This document shows positions 28,727 to 37,820 of a stretch of 64,000 bases of DNA, in pieces. The notes under the pieces were generated by a model. That model was not told the DNA's origin, did not search any database, and saw only the letters and a list, made by a program, of their open reading frames with translations. Made by a program: the position numbers and the translations under genes. The stretch's first letter is position 1. Each line of letters starts with the position of its first letter. The DNA is from Sphaerotilus natans. GTDB lineage: Bacteria; Pseudomonadota; Gammaproteobacteria; Burkholderiales; Burkholderiaceae_C. The DNA is taken from positions 80,128-144,127 of the forward strand of contig NZ_FTMZ01000011.1 in the NCBI RefSeq assembly GCF_900156335.1, written 5' to 3'.

Positions 28727-29090
28727 GGTTCTCGGCTCTCTTGTGCTCTCTTGGGATCTGGCAGGTGCGCTGCGGTGCCGCAGTGCTGCATCGTCACGAC
28801 CCAGGCGGCAATCGGCCGTCTGCCTCCCCGGCCCGGTTATGCAGGCTTGACTTCTCCCATCCGCCATGATGCCTGACAAGCGACCAGATCAGAGGAAGTC
28901 CAGCCGGTCTGCCGTACTGTGATGCAGATCACGTGACCCGCGTGCGGGCGATGCGCCGGACCAACAGCCGCCCCCCCGGTTCACGGCGTGGCACGATGAG
29001 CACGCAGCGCACGGTCACCCGGCGCAAACTGGCTACAGTGGCGCATCCGCCGGTCTCGCGCCGGCTCCTTCTCCGACCTTTGCGACCGCG
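28727..29090. other. Divergent promoter region between the GNAT operon and lspA
   Basis: A 364-base stretch without a gene, bounded by divergent starts. It holds the CRP-like palindrome at 28918-28933 and an overlapping TCACGTGA palindrome (28929-28936). No clear -35/-10 pair is visible on either strand. An upstream in-frame extension of the 443-aa protein crosses part of this region but lacks a ribosome-binding site. Confidence 0.4.
28918..28933. promoter_or_regulatory. CRP/Vfr-like site TGTGA-N6-TCACG
   Basis: The sequence TGTGATGCAGATCACG matches the CRP-family consensus TGTGA-N6-TCACA at nine of ten defined positions. It lies 192 bases upstream of the 443-aa gene and 158 bases upstream of lspA. 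Which gene it would serve is not clear from position alone. Confidence 0.5.
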
Positions 29091-29621
29091 ATGTCCTCCA
29101 AGCCCCGCTCCTCCTCGCCCTCCCGCACCGATGCCCGCCTGCTGCCCTGGCTGGCCCTGGCGTTCCTGATCATCGTGCTCGACCAGATCACCAAGATCCT
29201 GATCGTGCAGCGCTTCCAGCTCGGTGACGGCCAGGTCATCACCAGCTTCTTCAATCTGGTGCGGGTCCACAACACCGGTGCGGCCTTCAGCTTCCTGGCC
29301 CAGGCCTCGGGCTGGCAGCGCTGGTTCTTCATCGGCCTGGGCTTCGCGGCCTCGGCGATGTTCATCTGGATGCTGCGCAGCCACGCCGGTCAGCGCCTGT
29401 TCGCCTTCAGCGTGGCGATGCTGCTCGGCGGCGCGCTGGGCAATGTCATCGACCGCGCCTGGCACGGCCATGTGATCGACTTCCTGCAGTTCCACGGGGA
29501 CTTCCTCGCGCCGATGTTCCCGGGCGGCTATTTCCCCTCCTTCAATCTGGCCGACTGCGCGCTCACCGCGGGCGCGGTCGGGCTGATCCTCGACGAGCTG
29601 CTGCGGGTGCGGCGCAGCTGA
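29091..29621 (+). CDS. lspA: Lipoprotein signal peptidase II
   Basis: A 176-aa inner-membrane aspartyl protease that removes prolipoprotein signal peptides. Four membrane segments are evident. Both catalytic regions are present: [15 protein letters not shown] and [14 protein letters not shown], with the two essential Asp residues. Its substrates in this window would include the tannase-like, RlpA and beta-helix lipoproteins. It is displaced from ileS by 2.5 kb of reverse-strand genes, so it probably has its own promoter. Confidence 0.96.
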   Translation: MSSKPRSSSPSRTDARLLPWLALAFLIIVLDQITKILIVQRFQLGDGQVITSFFNLVRVHNTGAAFSFLAQASGWQRWFFIGLGFAASAMFIWMLRSHAGQRLFAFSVAMLLGGALGNVIDRAWHGHVIDFLQFHGDFLAPMFPGGYFPSFNLADCALTAGAVGLILDELLRVRRS

Positions 29622-29720
29622 GCGACACCGCTGAGCAGCCAGCAGCCGGCCGGGAATCCCCGGGCTGTCCAGGGTCGAAGGGCGGCGCTAATCTCCCTGC
29701 AGAGCGACAGGAGATGCGCA

Positions 29721-30575
29721 ATGACGCCGATCAATCCGTCGACCGACAACACGCCGGCCGAATCCTCCGCAACCCAGACCGGCGACCCGGCCGCAGCGCG
29801 GGAGGCTGCACCGATCCGGCTGCGCCCGCTGCCGATGGGCGCACCGGTGCGCTGGCTGGCCCGAGGAATGGCCGACTTCCGCCGCCACCCCTCGATCGGC
29901 CTGTTCTACGGCCTGTGCTTCGTCGCCATGGGCTGGGGCCTGCTGAAGGTCTACGAGAACGCGCCAGCCTACATGCTGGCGCTGTCGGCCGGCTTCCTGC
30001 TGATGGGCCCCTTCCTGTGCATGGGCCTGTACGACGTGTCGATGAAGCTCGAGCGCGGCGAGCGTCCCGACTTCGGCGACTCCCTGGTCGCCTGGGAAAG
30101 CCACCTCGGCCAGATGGCGATCTTCGGCTTCGTGCTGCTGGTGCTGGAAATGCTCTGGGGCCGCGCGGCGATGGTGGTGTTCGCGGTCAGCTTCGACGGC
30201 ATGCCGGACATGAAGGGCTCGCTGCTGGCGCTGCTGGACCCGGACAACATCGGCTTCATCGTCACCTACCTGGGCGTCGGCGCGATCTTCGCCGGGCTGA
30301 TCTTCGCGGTCAGCGTCATCAGCATTCCGATGATGCTCGACCGCCAGGTCGACGCGATCACCGCCGGCCTGACCAGCATGCGCCTGGTGCTGACCCAGCC
30401 CGGGGTGATGATCTTCTGGGGCGCGCTGCTGACCGCGCTGACGCTGCTGGCGATGCTGCCGGGCTTTCTCGGCCTGATCGTCCTGGGCCCGATCCTCGGC
30501 CATGCCAGCTGGCATGCCTACCGGGACGCGGTCATCGACGAGACCCGCGACCCGGACGGCAACGCACGCGGCTGA
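29721..30575 (+). CDS. DUF2189-family membrane protein
   Basis: A 284-aa inner-membrane protein with about six hydrophobic segments between residues 65 and 265. The motif RWLARGMADFRRHPSIGLFY opening the membrane domain is typical of DUF2189. The N-terminal 45 residues are disordered and rich in Thr, Pro and Ala. The function of the family is unknown. The start follows AGGAGATGC. It converges with the quinone oxidoreductase gene, 15 bases away. Confidence 0.8.
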   Translation: MTPINPSTDNTPAESSATQTGDPAAAREAAPIRLRPLPMGAPVRWLARGMADFRRHPSIGLFYGLCFVAMGWGLLKVYENAPAYMLALSAGFLLMGPFLCMGLYDVSMKLERGERPDFGDSLVAWESHLGQMAIFGFVLLVLEMLWGRAAMVVFAVSFDGMPDMKGSLLALLDPDNIGFIVTYLGVGAIFAGLIFAVSVISIPMMLDRQVDAITAGLTSMRLVLTQPGVMIFWGALLTALTLLAMLPGFLGLIVLGPILGHASWHAYRDAVIDETRDPDGNARG

Positions 30576-30590
30576 GCGGCGTTGTTCGGC

Positions 30591-31583
30591 TCAAGGCAGC
30601 AGCACCAGGCAGCCGGTGGTGGCCCGCGAGGCCAGATCGGCATGGGCCTGGGCCGCGTCGGCCAGCGCGTAGCGGCGCGACACCGGAACCTGCACCTCGC
30701 CTGAGCCCACCCGCGCGAACAGATCATCGGCCATCGCCTGCGTGCTCTCGCGGGTGGCCAGATGGGTGAACAGCGTCGGGCGCGTCAGGTGCAGCGAGCC
30801 CTTGGCCGCCAGCATCCCGAGGTTCACCGGCGGCACCGGCCCGGAGGCATTGCCGAAGCTGGCCATCAGGCCGAAGGGCTCCAGACAGTCGAGCGAGCCC
30901 TCGAAGGTGTCCTGGCCGATCGAGTCGTAGACCGCGCGCACGCCGCGCCCGCCGGTGATCTCGCGCACCCGGGCGACGAAGTCCTCGCTGCGGTAGTCGA
31001 TGGCGAACTCGGCGCCGTGATCCCGCGCCAGGCGACATTTTTCGGCGCCGCCGGCGGTGCCGATCAGCCGCAGGCCCAGCGCACGCGCCCACTGGCAGGC
31101 GATCAGGCCGACGCCGCCGGCCGCCGCATGCCACAGCACGAAGTCGCCCGGCTGCAGGCCGCCCTGCGGCTGGGTGCGCCGCAGCAGGTACTGCACCGTC
31201 AGGCCCTTGAGCATCATCGCCGCGCCGGTCTCGAAGTCGATGCCGTCGGGCAGCACCACCACCGAGCGCGCCGGCATCACCCGCAGCTCGCAGTAGCTGC
31301 CCGGCGGCTGGCTGGCGTAGGCGACGCGGTCGCCGACCCGCAGGTGATCGACACCCGCACCGACCGCCTCGACCATGCCGGCGCCCTCCATGCCCAGCGT
31401 CAGCGGCAGCGGGTTGGCATAGAGGCCGGTGCGCTGGTAGATGTCGATGAAGTTGACGCCGACGGCGTGGTGGCGGATGCGCACCTCGCCGGGGCCGGGC
31501 TCGCCGACCTCCAGCTCGACGAGCTGCATCGCTTCGGGGCCGCCGAACTGGCGGATCTGGATCGCACGGGCGCTTGCGGGCAT
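30591..31583 (-). CDS. NADPH:quinone oxidoreductase (QOR/MDR family)
   Basis: A 330-aa zinc-free medium-chain dehydrogenase/reductase. The GroES-like N-terminal half has HHAVGVNFIDIYQRTGLY, the quinone oxidoreductase signature. The Rossmann half has AAAGGVGLIACQWA with the nucleotide-binding glycines. No structural-zinc cysteines are present. The expected role is NADPH-dependent reduction of quinones or enals in the cytosol. It lies downstream of the FHA/kinase genes on the same strand, but a 27-base gap leaves co-transcription uncertain. Confidence 0.92.
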   Translation of the reverse strand: MPASARAIQIRQFGGPEAMQLVELEVGEPGPGEVRIRHHAVGVNFIDIYQRTGLYANPLPLTLGMEGAGMVEAVGAGVDHLRVGDRVAYASQPPGSYCELRVMPARSVVVLPDGIDFETGAAMMLKGLTVQYLLRRTQPQGGLQPGDFVLWHAAAGGVGLIACQWARALGLRLIGTAGGAEKCRLARDHGAEFAIDYRSEDFVARVREITGGRGVRAVYDSIGQDTFEGSLDCLEPFGLMASFGNASGPVPPVNLGMLAAKGSLHLTRPTLFTHLATRESTQAMADDLFARVGSGEVQVPVSRRYALADAAQAHADLASRATTGCLVLLP

Positions 31584-31610
31584 TCATGTCTCCTGTGACC
31601 AGGCGTCAGC

Positions 31611-31952
31611 TTACGAGATCACGGTCGATCCTGCCGGAAGCAGCTGCACTTGCAGCAGATAGTCGCCGACTTGCAGCTCGTCGCCGTCGAGCAGACGCAC
31701 GCAGCAGCCCGGTGCCAGCATCTGCCCGTTCAGACGCAGCGGATTGGCCCGCCCCAGGCTGCGCAGCATGTAGCCGTCCTCGATGGGAAGCACCTCGGCC
31801 TGCAGCCGCGAGATGCATCGCCGGGGATCCGGCAGTGCCAGCGTGCAGTCGTCTGCGCGTCCCAGCGTGCCCCCCTCCGCCCCAAAAGCCGCGCAGAGCG
31901 ATCCCCCAATGACGCCCCCCGCCCGAAGAACGGCACGAATCAGCAACGACAT
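31611..31952 (-). CDS. Short FHA-domain protein
   Basis: A 113-aa protein consisting almost wholly of a forkhead-associated domain. GGTLGRADDCTLALPDP contains the phosphothreonine-binding Gly-Arg, and CISRLQAEV the Ser-Arg-x-x-Ala part, where Gln replaces the usual His. The pattern resembles FHA domains of type VI secretion regulators, but no secretion genes are here. It follows the histidine kinase gene (79-base gap) and may read a Ser/Thr-phosphorylated partner. The start at 31952 is chosen because it begins just before the first beta-strand. Confidence 0.65.
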   Translation of the reverse strand: MSLLIRAVLRAGGVIGGSLCAAFGAEGGTLGRADDCTLALPDPRRCISRLQAEVLPIEDGYMLRSLGRANPLRLNGQMLAPGCCVRLLDGDELQVGDYLLQVQLLPAGSTVIS

Positions 31953-32031
31953 CTCGATGACGGCATGAGCGCACGGTCCTCCTGGGCGGCCAGTCTGCAG
32001 CCAGGCGCCAAGAGCGGGCAATCGACCAAAG

Positions 32032-33846
32032 TCACCCGCGAGGATCGATCCGGCTCAGCGCCGCCATCAGCCGGCGAGGCTGCAGCGGCTTGAACAGCAG
32101 CACCAGCCCGGCCTGCTCGACGCGGCGCATCTCGTCGGCGGTGGTGTCGCCGGTGATGACCAGCGCCGGCACCGGCAACGCGCAGCGCCGACGAACGCTG
32201 TCGATCGCGTCCAGGCCGTCCTCGCCGTCAGCCAGATGCAGGTCCGACAGGATCAGGTCGATCGCGCCGCCGGCCTCGTCGGCCAGCACCAGCGCCTCGC
32301 CGATGCCGGCGGCCGTCATCACCTCGTAGCCCCATTCGGACAGCACCGCCGTCAGGCCCTCGCGGATCGCCTCGTCGTCGTCGATCACCAGGATGGAGCG
32401 GGCCTCGAAAAGCGGCATCGGCACGGTGTCGGACGCGGCGGTGGCGCGCTCCATCTCGTCGAGCGCACCGGTGGCGATGCCGATGCGGAACATCGTGCCC
32501 CGCCCCGGGCAGGACGCCACCGTCAGCGTGTGCCCCATCAGCCGCACCAGCCGGCGCACGATCGCCAGGCCCAGGCCCAGGCCGCGCTGGCGGCGTCGGG
32601 CGCCCTCGCGGACCTGATAGAACTCGTCGAAGATGCGCGGCAGCTCCTCGGGTGCGATGCCTCGGCCGGTGTCCCAGACCTCGATGTTCGTGTGGGTGCG
32701 GGTGCTGCGCGCGACCACCACCACGCCGCCCTCGCGGGTATGGCGCAGCGCGTTCTGCACCAGATTGCCCAGCACCCGCTCGAGCAGCTGCGGGTCGCTG
32801 CGCACCGACTTGCCGCCCGGCGAGAAGCGCAGGCCCAGCCCGGCCGTTTCGGCCAGCCCGGCAAAATGCAGATGCAGCCGGCGGAAGACATCGCGCAGCG
32901 CAAAATGCTGCAGGTTGACCTCCATCGAGCCGGCCTCGAGCCGCGAGATGTCGAGCATCGCGCCGAAGGACTGCTCCAGCGCCTCGATCGATCGGGTCAT
33001 GTTGCGCACGATCGAGGCCTCCGGCCTGCCCTGCACCCGCTGCTCCAGCGACGAGACGAACAGGCCCAGCGCATGCATCGGCTGGCGCAGGTCGTGGCTG
33101 GCGGTGGCGACGAAGCGGTGGGCATCGGCCTGCGCACGCAGCGCCGCATCGCGCTCGCGCGCCAGCGAGGCGCTCAGATCATCTGCCCCGAGACGGGCGC
33201 GCATCGCCCGCAGCCAGACCGCCGCCACCTGATGGCGCAGCCACAGCGCCAGCATCGCCGCCGCCGCCAGCGACAGGGCCAGCCGCAGCTCGCCGAGACC
33301 GACGCAGACCAGCGCGCAGGCAGCCGCCCCCACCGCCGCCATGCTGCCCAGCAGCGGCCGTGCCGCCCAGACCGCCGCGACATACAGGCTGACCAGCACC
33401 AGCAGCACCACCGCCTCGAGCTCGACCCGACCGGCCGAGAGCAGGTCGGCCGCCAGCGTGAGCGCGGGCGTCAGCAGCGCCAGCGCCATGCAACGCTGCC
33501 AGCGCCGGCGCAGCCGCTGCAGCCGCTCGCGCGGCGCACCGGCCACCCGCGCCCGGCGCAGCGCGCGGTGACCGAGCGCGCAGGGCACCAGACCGGCCAG
33601 CGCCAGCATCGCGCACAGCAGCACCGGGCCGCGCTGCTGCAGCGCGCCCAGCCAGACTGCACTGACCATCTGCGCCAAGGCCAGCACCAGCAGCACCTCC
33701 GGCGCCCGCTCGAAGGCATCGGCGAAGGCCGCATCCTCGAGCCGGCGGCGCACCGAGCGGCGCTCGGCCCGTGCATTCTCTGGCGCCGCCTCCCCCCCTT
33801 CGCCAGGGCCGACGACGACGCGCCGAGCGATCTGCCGCTGCGTCAT
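32032..33846 (-). CDS. Hybrid sensor histidine kinase with C-terminal receiver
   Basis: A 604-aa inner-membrane sensor. Six or so membrane helices occupy residues 45-220. The dimerisation domain has the phosphoacceptor His251 in ATASHDLRQPMHALG. The ATPase domain shows NLVQNALRHTREGG (N-box), DTGRGIAPEE (G1) and RRQRGLGLGLAIVRRL (G2). A receiver follows (ILVIDDDEAIREG, LILSDLHLADG, and Lys in LFKPLQP). It begins 19 bases after the response-regulator gene, so the two form an operon; the signal is unknown. Confidence 0.93.
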   Translation of the reverse strand: MTQRQIARRVVVGPGEGGEAAPENARAERRSVRRRLEDAAFADAFERAPEVLLVLALAQMVSAVWLGALQQRGPVLLCAMLALAGLVPCALGHRALRRARVAGAPRERLQRLRRRWQRCMALALLTPALTLAADLLSAGRVELEAVVLLVLVSLYVAAVWAARPLLGSMAAVGAAACALVCVGLGELRLALSLAAAAMLALWLRHQVAAVWLRAMRARLGADDLSASLARERDAALRAQADAHRFVATASHDLRQPMHALGLFVSSLEQRVQGRPEASIVRNMTRSIEALEQSFGAMLDISRLEAGSMEVNLQHFALRDVFRRLHLHFAGLAETAGLGLRFSPGGKSVRSDPQLLERVLGNLVQNALRHTREGGVVVVARSTRTHTNIEVWDTGRGIAPEELPRIFDEFYQVREGARRRQRGLGLGLAIVRRLVRLMGHTLTVASCPGRGTMFRIGIATGALDEMERATAASDTVPMPLFEARSILVIDDDEAIREGLTAVLSEWGYEVMTAAGIGEALVLADEAGGAIDLILSDLHLADGEDGLDAIDSVRRRCALPVPALVITGDTTADEMRRVEQAGLVLLFKPLQPRRLMAALSRIDPRG

Positions 33847-33865
33847 GCCGGCCCGGTGGCGCCGC

Positions 33866-34579
33866 TCAGCGGAACAGGCTGATCAGATGCGAGCGCGATC
33901 GCACGTCCAGCGCCAGCAGCAGCGAGGACACATAGTTCTTGACCGTGCCCAGCGACAGCGTGGTGGCGCTGCTGATCTCCTGGTTGGTGCAGCCCGACAG
34001 CACCAGCTCCAGCACCTCCAGATGCCGCGGCCCCAGCTCGGCGATGCGGTCGTACATCGACGAGCCCGGCAGTCGGGGAAAGAGCCGCTCGGCGGCCTGC
34101 GGCAGGCGCGGACGCTCAGGCGGCGGCAGCAGCTCGGCCAGCGCGCACTGCAGCTCCTGCGCCGAGCCGGTCTTGCGCAGATAGCCCTGCGCTCCCAGTG
34201 CCCGGGCCTGGCGGATGACAAATTCGTCGACCGTGCCGCTGAAGATCAGCACCCGGGCCCGCGGATGGGCTTGCATGAACAGGCGCAGCCCCTGCAGGCC
34301 CTTGCAGTCGCTCAGGTTGAGGTCCAGCAGCACCGCATCGAAGGGCCCGTCGTGGCCGAAGATCCCGATGCCGTCCTGCAGGGAGCCCGCCTCGTGCCAC
34401 GCGACCGGTCGGCCGTGCAGCCGCGTGCACATCGTGCGCACGCCGATGCGGATGAACTCGTAGTCGTCGATCAGCAGCAGCCGCACCCCTGGCGTCTCGG
34501 CCTCCAGGCCTGCCACCTCCCTCGCCCCCGGCACAAGCCGCTCGCCCATGCCTGCCGGCTCGATGACATCCCGTCCCAT
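33866..34579 (-). CDS. LuxR/NarL-family response regulator
   Basis: A 237-aa transcription factor. The receiver domain (about 30-150) has LLLIDDYEFIRIG, the phosphorylatable Asp in VLLDLNLSDCKG, and Lys in GYLRKTGSA. The C-terminal helix-turn-helix (about 175-235) reads LSGCTNQEISSATTLSLG followed by VKNYVSSLL. It is the first gene of an operon with the hybrid kinase and is probably phosphorylated by it, although the kinase also carries its own receiver, so a phosphorelay branch is possible. Confidence 0.92.
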   Translation of the reverse strand: MGRDVIEPAGMGERLVPGAREVAGLEAETPGVRLLLIDDYEFIRIGVRTMCTRLHGRPVAWHEAGSLQDGIGIFGHDGPFDAVLLDLNLSDCKGLQGLRLFMQAHPRARVLIFSGTVDEFVIRQARALGAQGYLRKTGSAQELQCALAELLPPPERPRLPQAAERLFPRLPGSSMYDRIAELGPRHLEVLELVLSGCTNQEISSATTLSLGTVKNYVSSLLLALDVRSRSHLISLFR

Positions 34580-34868
34580 CTGCGTTCCTTTGTTGGCCTG
34601 AATCCATCACGCGGAGACGCAGGTCCCTGTTGTGGCCGGGCGCCCGATCCGTCCCCCCTGTCTTCCGACCGGACTGTGCGGAACATCACGACCAACCGCA
34701 TCATCCAAGCAGATGAAAAAAACGTCTCCCCGGGAGCCATCGCGCAAAAAATGACAAATAAATCACGCTCGAAAAGGGTGTGATTTCGATGGTGACGCCT
34801 GTGCACCGTCCTGCACGACCGTTCTATTTCGCGGTTAGGATGCGGCTCCCCTTCCGGACCGTCCTGCC

Positions 34869-35816
34869 ATGCCCGCCCTGTCTCCCCGCCTGGTGCTGAT
34901 GCTGACCTTGCCGCCGCTGCTGTGGGCCGGCAATGCGGTGGTCGGGCGCATGACGGTGCCGCATGTGCCGCCGCTGCTGCTCAACGCGATCCGCTGGGCG
35001 CTGGTGCTGCTGGTGCTGCTGGTGATCGGACACCGCGCGATCGCCGGTGCACGCAACCGGGCCGACATCGCCGCACGCTGGCCTTATCTGGCGCTGGTCG
35101 GCCTGCTGGGCGTGGGCGCGTACAACGCGCTGCAGTACGTGGCGCTGACCACCTCGACTCCGATCAACGTCACGCTGATCGCCGCGAGCATGCCGCTGTG
35201 GATGCTGCTGATCGGCGCGCTCTTCTTCGCGGAGCGACCGCAGCGTGGCCAGATGGTCGGCGCGGCGCTGTCGCTGGCCGGCGTGGCGGTGGTGCTCGGC
35301 CGGGGCGATCCGCTGGCGCTGGCGCAGGTGCACTTCGTGCAGGGCGATCTGTTCATGCTGGCCGCGGCCGCGAGCTGGTCGGGCTACAGCTGGCTGCTGG
35401 TGCGCCCGCCCGCGTCGATGCGCGGTGCGGCGCGCCCGCAGGTCACCGGCACGGACGGCCAGCCGCGCACCTGGGAATGGCATGAGTTCCTGCTGGTGCA
35501 GACGCTCTTCGGCCTGCTCTGGGCGGGCGGTGCGGCCGGCGTGGAGGCGCTGGCCTGGCCGCGCCAGCCCGAGTGGTCGATCGGCGTGTTCGCCGCGATC
35601 GCCTACATCGTCATCGGCCCGTCGCTGGTGGCCTATGGCCTGTGGGGACGGGCGGTGGCCGCGGTGGGGCCGACGACCGCCGGCCTGTTCGTCAATCTGA
35701 CGCCGCTGTTCGCAGCGCTGCTCTCCACCGCGCTGCTCGGCGAGGCGCCGCACCTGTACCACGCAGCGGCCTTCGTGCTGATCGTCGCCGGCATCGTGGT
35801 GTCGTCGAAGCGCTGA
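34869..35816 (+). CDS. EamA-family (DMT) transporter
   Basis: A 315-aa inner-membrane protein with ten predicted helices arranged as two EamA repeats. The first repeat contains LLWAGNAVVGRMTVPHVPP, the second ends with LTPLFAALLSTALLGE. An insertion around residues 185-205, hydrophilic, separates the repeats. Members export amino acids or other metabolites; the substrate is not predictable. It faces a second EamA gene with opposite orientation. Confidence 0.9.
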   Translation: MPALSPRLVLMLTLPPLLWAGNAVVGRMTVPHVPPLLLNAIRWALVLLVLLVIGHRAIAGARNRADIAARWPYLALVGLLGVGAYNALQYVALTTSTPINVTLIAASMPLWMLLIGALFFAERPQRGQMVGAALSLAGVAVVLGRGDPLALAQVHFVQGDLFMLAAAASWSGYSWLLVRPPASMRGAARPQVTGTDGQPRTWEWHEFLLVQTLFGLLWAGGAAGVEALAWPRQPEWSIGVFAAIAYIVIGPSLVAYGLWGRAVAAVGPTTAGLFVNLTPLFAALLSTALLGEAPHLYHAAAFVLIVAGIVVSSKR

Positions 35817-35837
35817 ACCTCGGCGTCACCGTTAGCG

Positions 35838-36758
35838 TCAACGCCATCGCGCCAGCAGTGCCACGCCGACCAGCACCAGCGCGGTGCCGCCCAGGATCCA
35901 CGGCGTCATCGGCTCGCCGAGAATGAAGATGCCCATCAGGATGGTGCTCATCGGCCCGACCAGCCCGGTCTGCGCCGCCAGCGTCGCGCCCAGGCGCTCG
36001 ATGCCCATCATCACCAGGATGACCGGCGCGAAGGTACAGGCGATGGCATTGAGCAGCGACAGCCACAGCACCGGCGTCGGCACCGTCAGCACCGACGCCG
36101 CCGGGCGCAGCAGCAGGAACTGGCCGATGCACAGCAGGCAGGCCACGGTGGTGGCCAGTCCGGTCAGACGCAGCGCGCCCAGGCGCTGCACCTCCTGGCC
36201 GCTCTGCACCAGATAGACCGCATAGCTCAGCGCGCTGCCGAAGACCAGCAGCGTGCCCAGGCCGACATTCGGACCCAGATCGTTCAGCTCATGGCCGAAG
36301 ACCAGCATCACGCCGCCGTAGCTGACCGCCAGCGCCAGCAGCTGCTTCGCGCTGACCCGGCGGCCATGCAGCACCACGCCCAGCAGCAGCACCAGCGTCG
36401 GGTTGAGGTAGAGGATCAGCCGCTCGAGGCTGGCGCTGATGTAGGCCAGGCCGAGAAAGTCGAGAAAGCTGGCGAGGTAGTAGCCCGAGAAGCCCAGACC
36501 GAGCACCGCGCCCCAGTCGCGCCGGGTCAGCGCCGGCCGCCCTCGCCCCGACCACCAGGCCAGCGCGAGGAACAGCGGCAGCGCGAACAGCATGCGCAGC
36601 ATCAGCAGCGTCACCGCGTCGGTGCCATGCCGATAGGCCAGCTTGACGATGATGGCCTTGCCGGAAAAGGCGATCGAGCCGACGAGCGCAAAGGCCAGCC
36701 CGGGCCAGAGAGCCGGCCGGCCAGTCGCCGTGCCGGCGATCCGTGAGGAAGGATTCAT
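35838..36758 (-). CDS. EamA-family (DMT) transporter
   Basis: A 306-aa inner-membrane protein with ten helices in two EamA repeats. Visible family elements are AFSGKAIIVKLAYR in the first helix pair and VGPMSTILMGIFILGEPMTP near the end. It is only distantly like the convergent EamA gene beside it, so this is not a recent duplication. The gap between their stops is 21 bases. Substrate unknown. Confidence 0.9.
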   Translation of the reverse strand: MNPSSRIAGTATGRPALWPGLAFALVGSIAFSGKAIIVKLAYRHGTDAVTLLMLRMLFALPLFLALAWWSGRGRPALTRRDWGAVLGLGFSGYYLASFLDFLGLAYISASLERLILYLNPTLVLLLGVVLHGRRVSAKQLLALAVSYGGVMLVFGHELNDLGPNVGLGTLLVFGSALSYAVYLVQSGQEVQRLGALRLTGLATTVACLLCIGQFLLLRPAASVLTVPTPVLWLSLLNAIACTFAPVILVMMGIERLGATLAAQTGLVGPMSTILMGIFILGEPMTPWILGGTALVLVGVALLARWR

Positions 36759-36810
36759 CGGCGCGGATTCTAGAACCCGCGCCCGGTGCAGCCAGAAGAT
36801 CGGCCGAAGA

Positions 36811-37170
36811 TCAGAACTGCAGGTCGCGGTCGATGTCGACCACCTTGCGGCGGGCCAGCGCCAGGTTGGCGCGCGACTTGTCCAGCACGAAGTAGAAGAA
36901 CATGCCTTCCTGGCGGGTGCAGGGGCGGATGATGTGGTACTGCTTGCCCAGCGTGATCAGCAGGTCGTCGATGCGGTCGTCCAGGCCGAGCTGCTTCATC
37001 GTGCGCAGCTTGGCGCGCATCACCTCGGTGTTGCCGGCGGCGGCGATCTCCAGATCGACGCCGGAGCCGGTCGAGCCGAGCATCATGCCGCTCTCGGAGT
37101 CGACGAGGGCTGCGCACATCGCGCCATCGACGGTCATCAGTTGTTCAAGGCTTTGCTTGATGTTGGCCAT
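36811..37170 (-). CDS. Roadblock/LC7-fold protein (MglB-like)
   Basis: A 119-aa protein. The pattern IKQSLEQLMTVDGAMCAALV followed by GMMLGS and an alternating helix/strand content fits the roadblock/LC7 fold, which serves bacterial small GTPases as activator or platform (MglB for MglA). It lies 51 bases downstream of a small GTPase gene on the same strand, the arrangement expected for such a pair. Biochemical activity is inferred from family and context only. Confidence 0.75.
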   Translation of the reverse strand: MANIKQSLEQLMTVDGAMCAALVDSESGMMLGSTGSGVDLEIAAAGNTEVMRAKLRTMKQLGLDDRIDDLLITLGKQYHIIRPCTRQEGMFFYFVLDKSRANLALARRKVVDIDRDLQF

Positions 37171-37221
37171 GTTCGGATTCCTTCCGTGGTCAGTGTGAAA
37201 TCAGGTGAGAGAAAGAGCGGC

Positions 37222-37800
37222 TCATCGCTCGTGCCGACCGGTGCGACGCATCAGGGCCAGACCACGGCCGGCACGGTTGCGGGCCTCGAGCTGGGCCAGG
37301 ATGCAGTCGAGCAGCATCAGCACCTCGTCGCGCTCGCGCACATCGACCGGCAGTACGGGAAACACCCGGCCGCGCCGCGCCAGCTCGTCGCCGAAGGCCT
37401 GCAGGCCCGGCTCGGGATGCGCCTCGGTCCGGCCGATGCCGATGACGCAGGCGGTGTGCTCGAGCTGCTCGGCGAAGGCATCGAGATAGATGCGCAGGTC
37501 GGCCAGCGGATCGGGGCGAGAGTTGTCGACCAGAATGATCAGCCCCATCGCCTTGTGGGCGAGGATGGGCCAGAGAAAGTCGAAGCGGGTCTGGCCCGGC
37601 GTGCCGAACAGGCGCACCCGCACCAGATCGGCGATCACCACCTCGCCATAGTCCATGCCGACGGTGGTGCGGGCCTTGGCCAGCGAGGGATCCCGGTTGG
37701 GCACGTCGGTCACCACCGGCGGGACATCGCTGATCGCGGCGATCGCGGTGGTCTTGCCGGCACCGGGCGTGCCGGTGAAGACGATCTTGCAGTCGCGCAT
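37222..37800 (-). CDS. Small Ras-like GTPase (MglA/Arf-like)
   Basis: A 192-aa P-loop GTPase. Walker A is GTPGAGKTT (residues 9-17), a switch I Thr is in ARTTVGMDYGEV, and switch II reads LFGTPGQTRFDF, where the usual DxxG Asp is replaced by Gly. The base-recognition NKxD is also degenerate (GIGRTEAH at that place). These features are seen in bacterial GTPases paired with roadblock proteins. It is flanked by a roadblock gene and an unknown gene in one operon, suggesting a polarity or surface-behaviour switch. Confidence 0.82.
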   Translation of the reverse strand: MRDCKIVFTGTPGAGKTTAIAAISDVPPVVTDVPNRDPSLAKARTTVGMDYGEVVIADLVRVRLFGTPGQTRFDFLWPILAHKAMGLIILVDNSRPDPLADLRIYLDAFAEQLEHTACVIGIGRTEAHPEPGLQAFGDELARRGRVFPVLPVDVRERDEVLMLLDCILAQLEARNRAGRGLALMRRTGRHER

Positions 37801-37820
37801 CAGGCCGAGTCGTCCGGGCT

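Noticed and set aside
34580..34868. A possible small RNA or gene between the response regulator and the EamA transporter
   Set aside because: The stretch is A+T-rich with several A-runs, but no stable hairpin with T-run or reading frame with ribosome-binding site was found.
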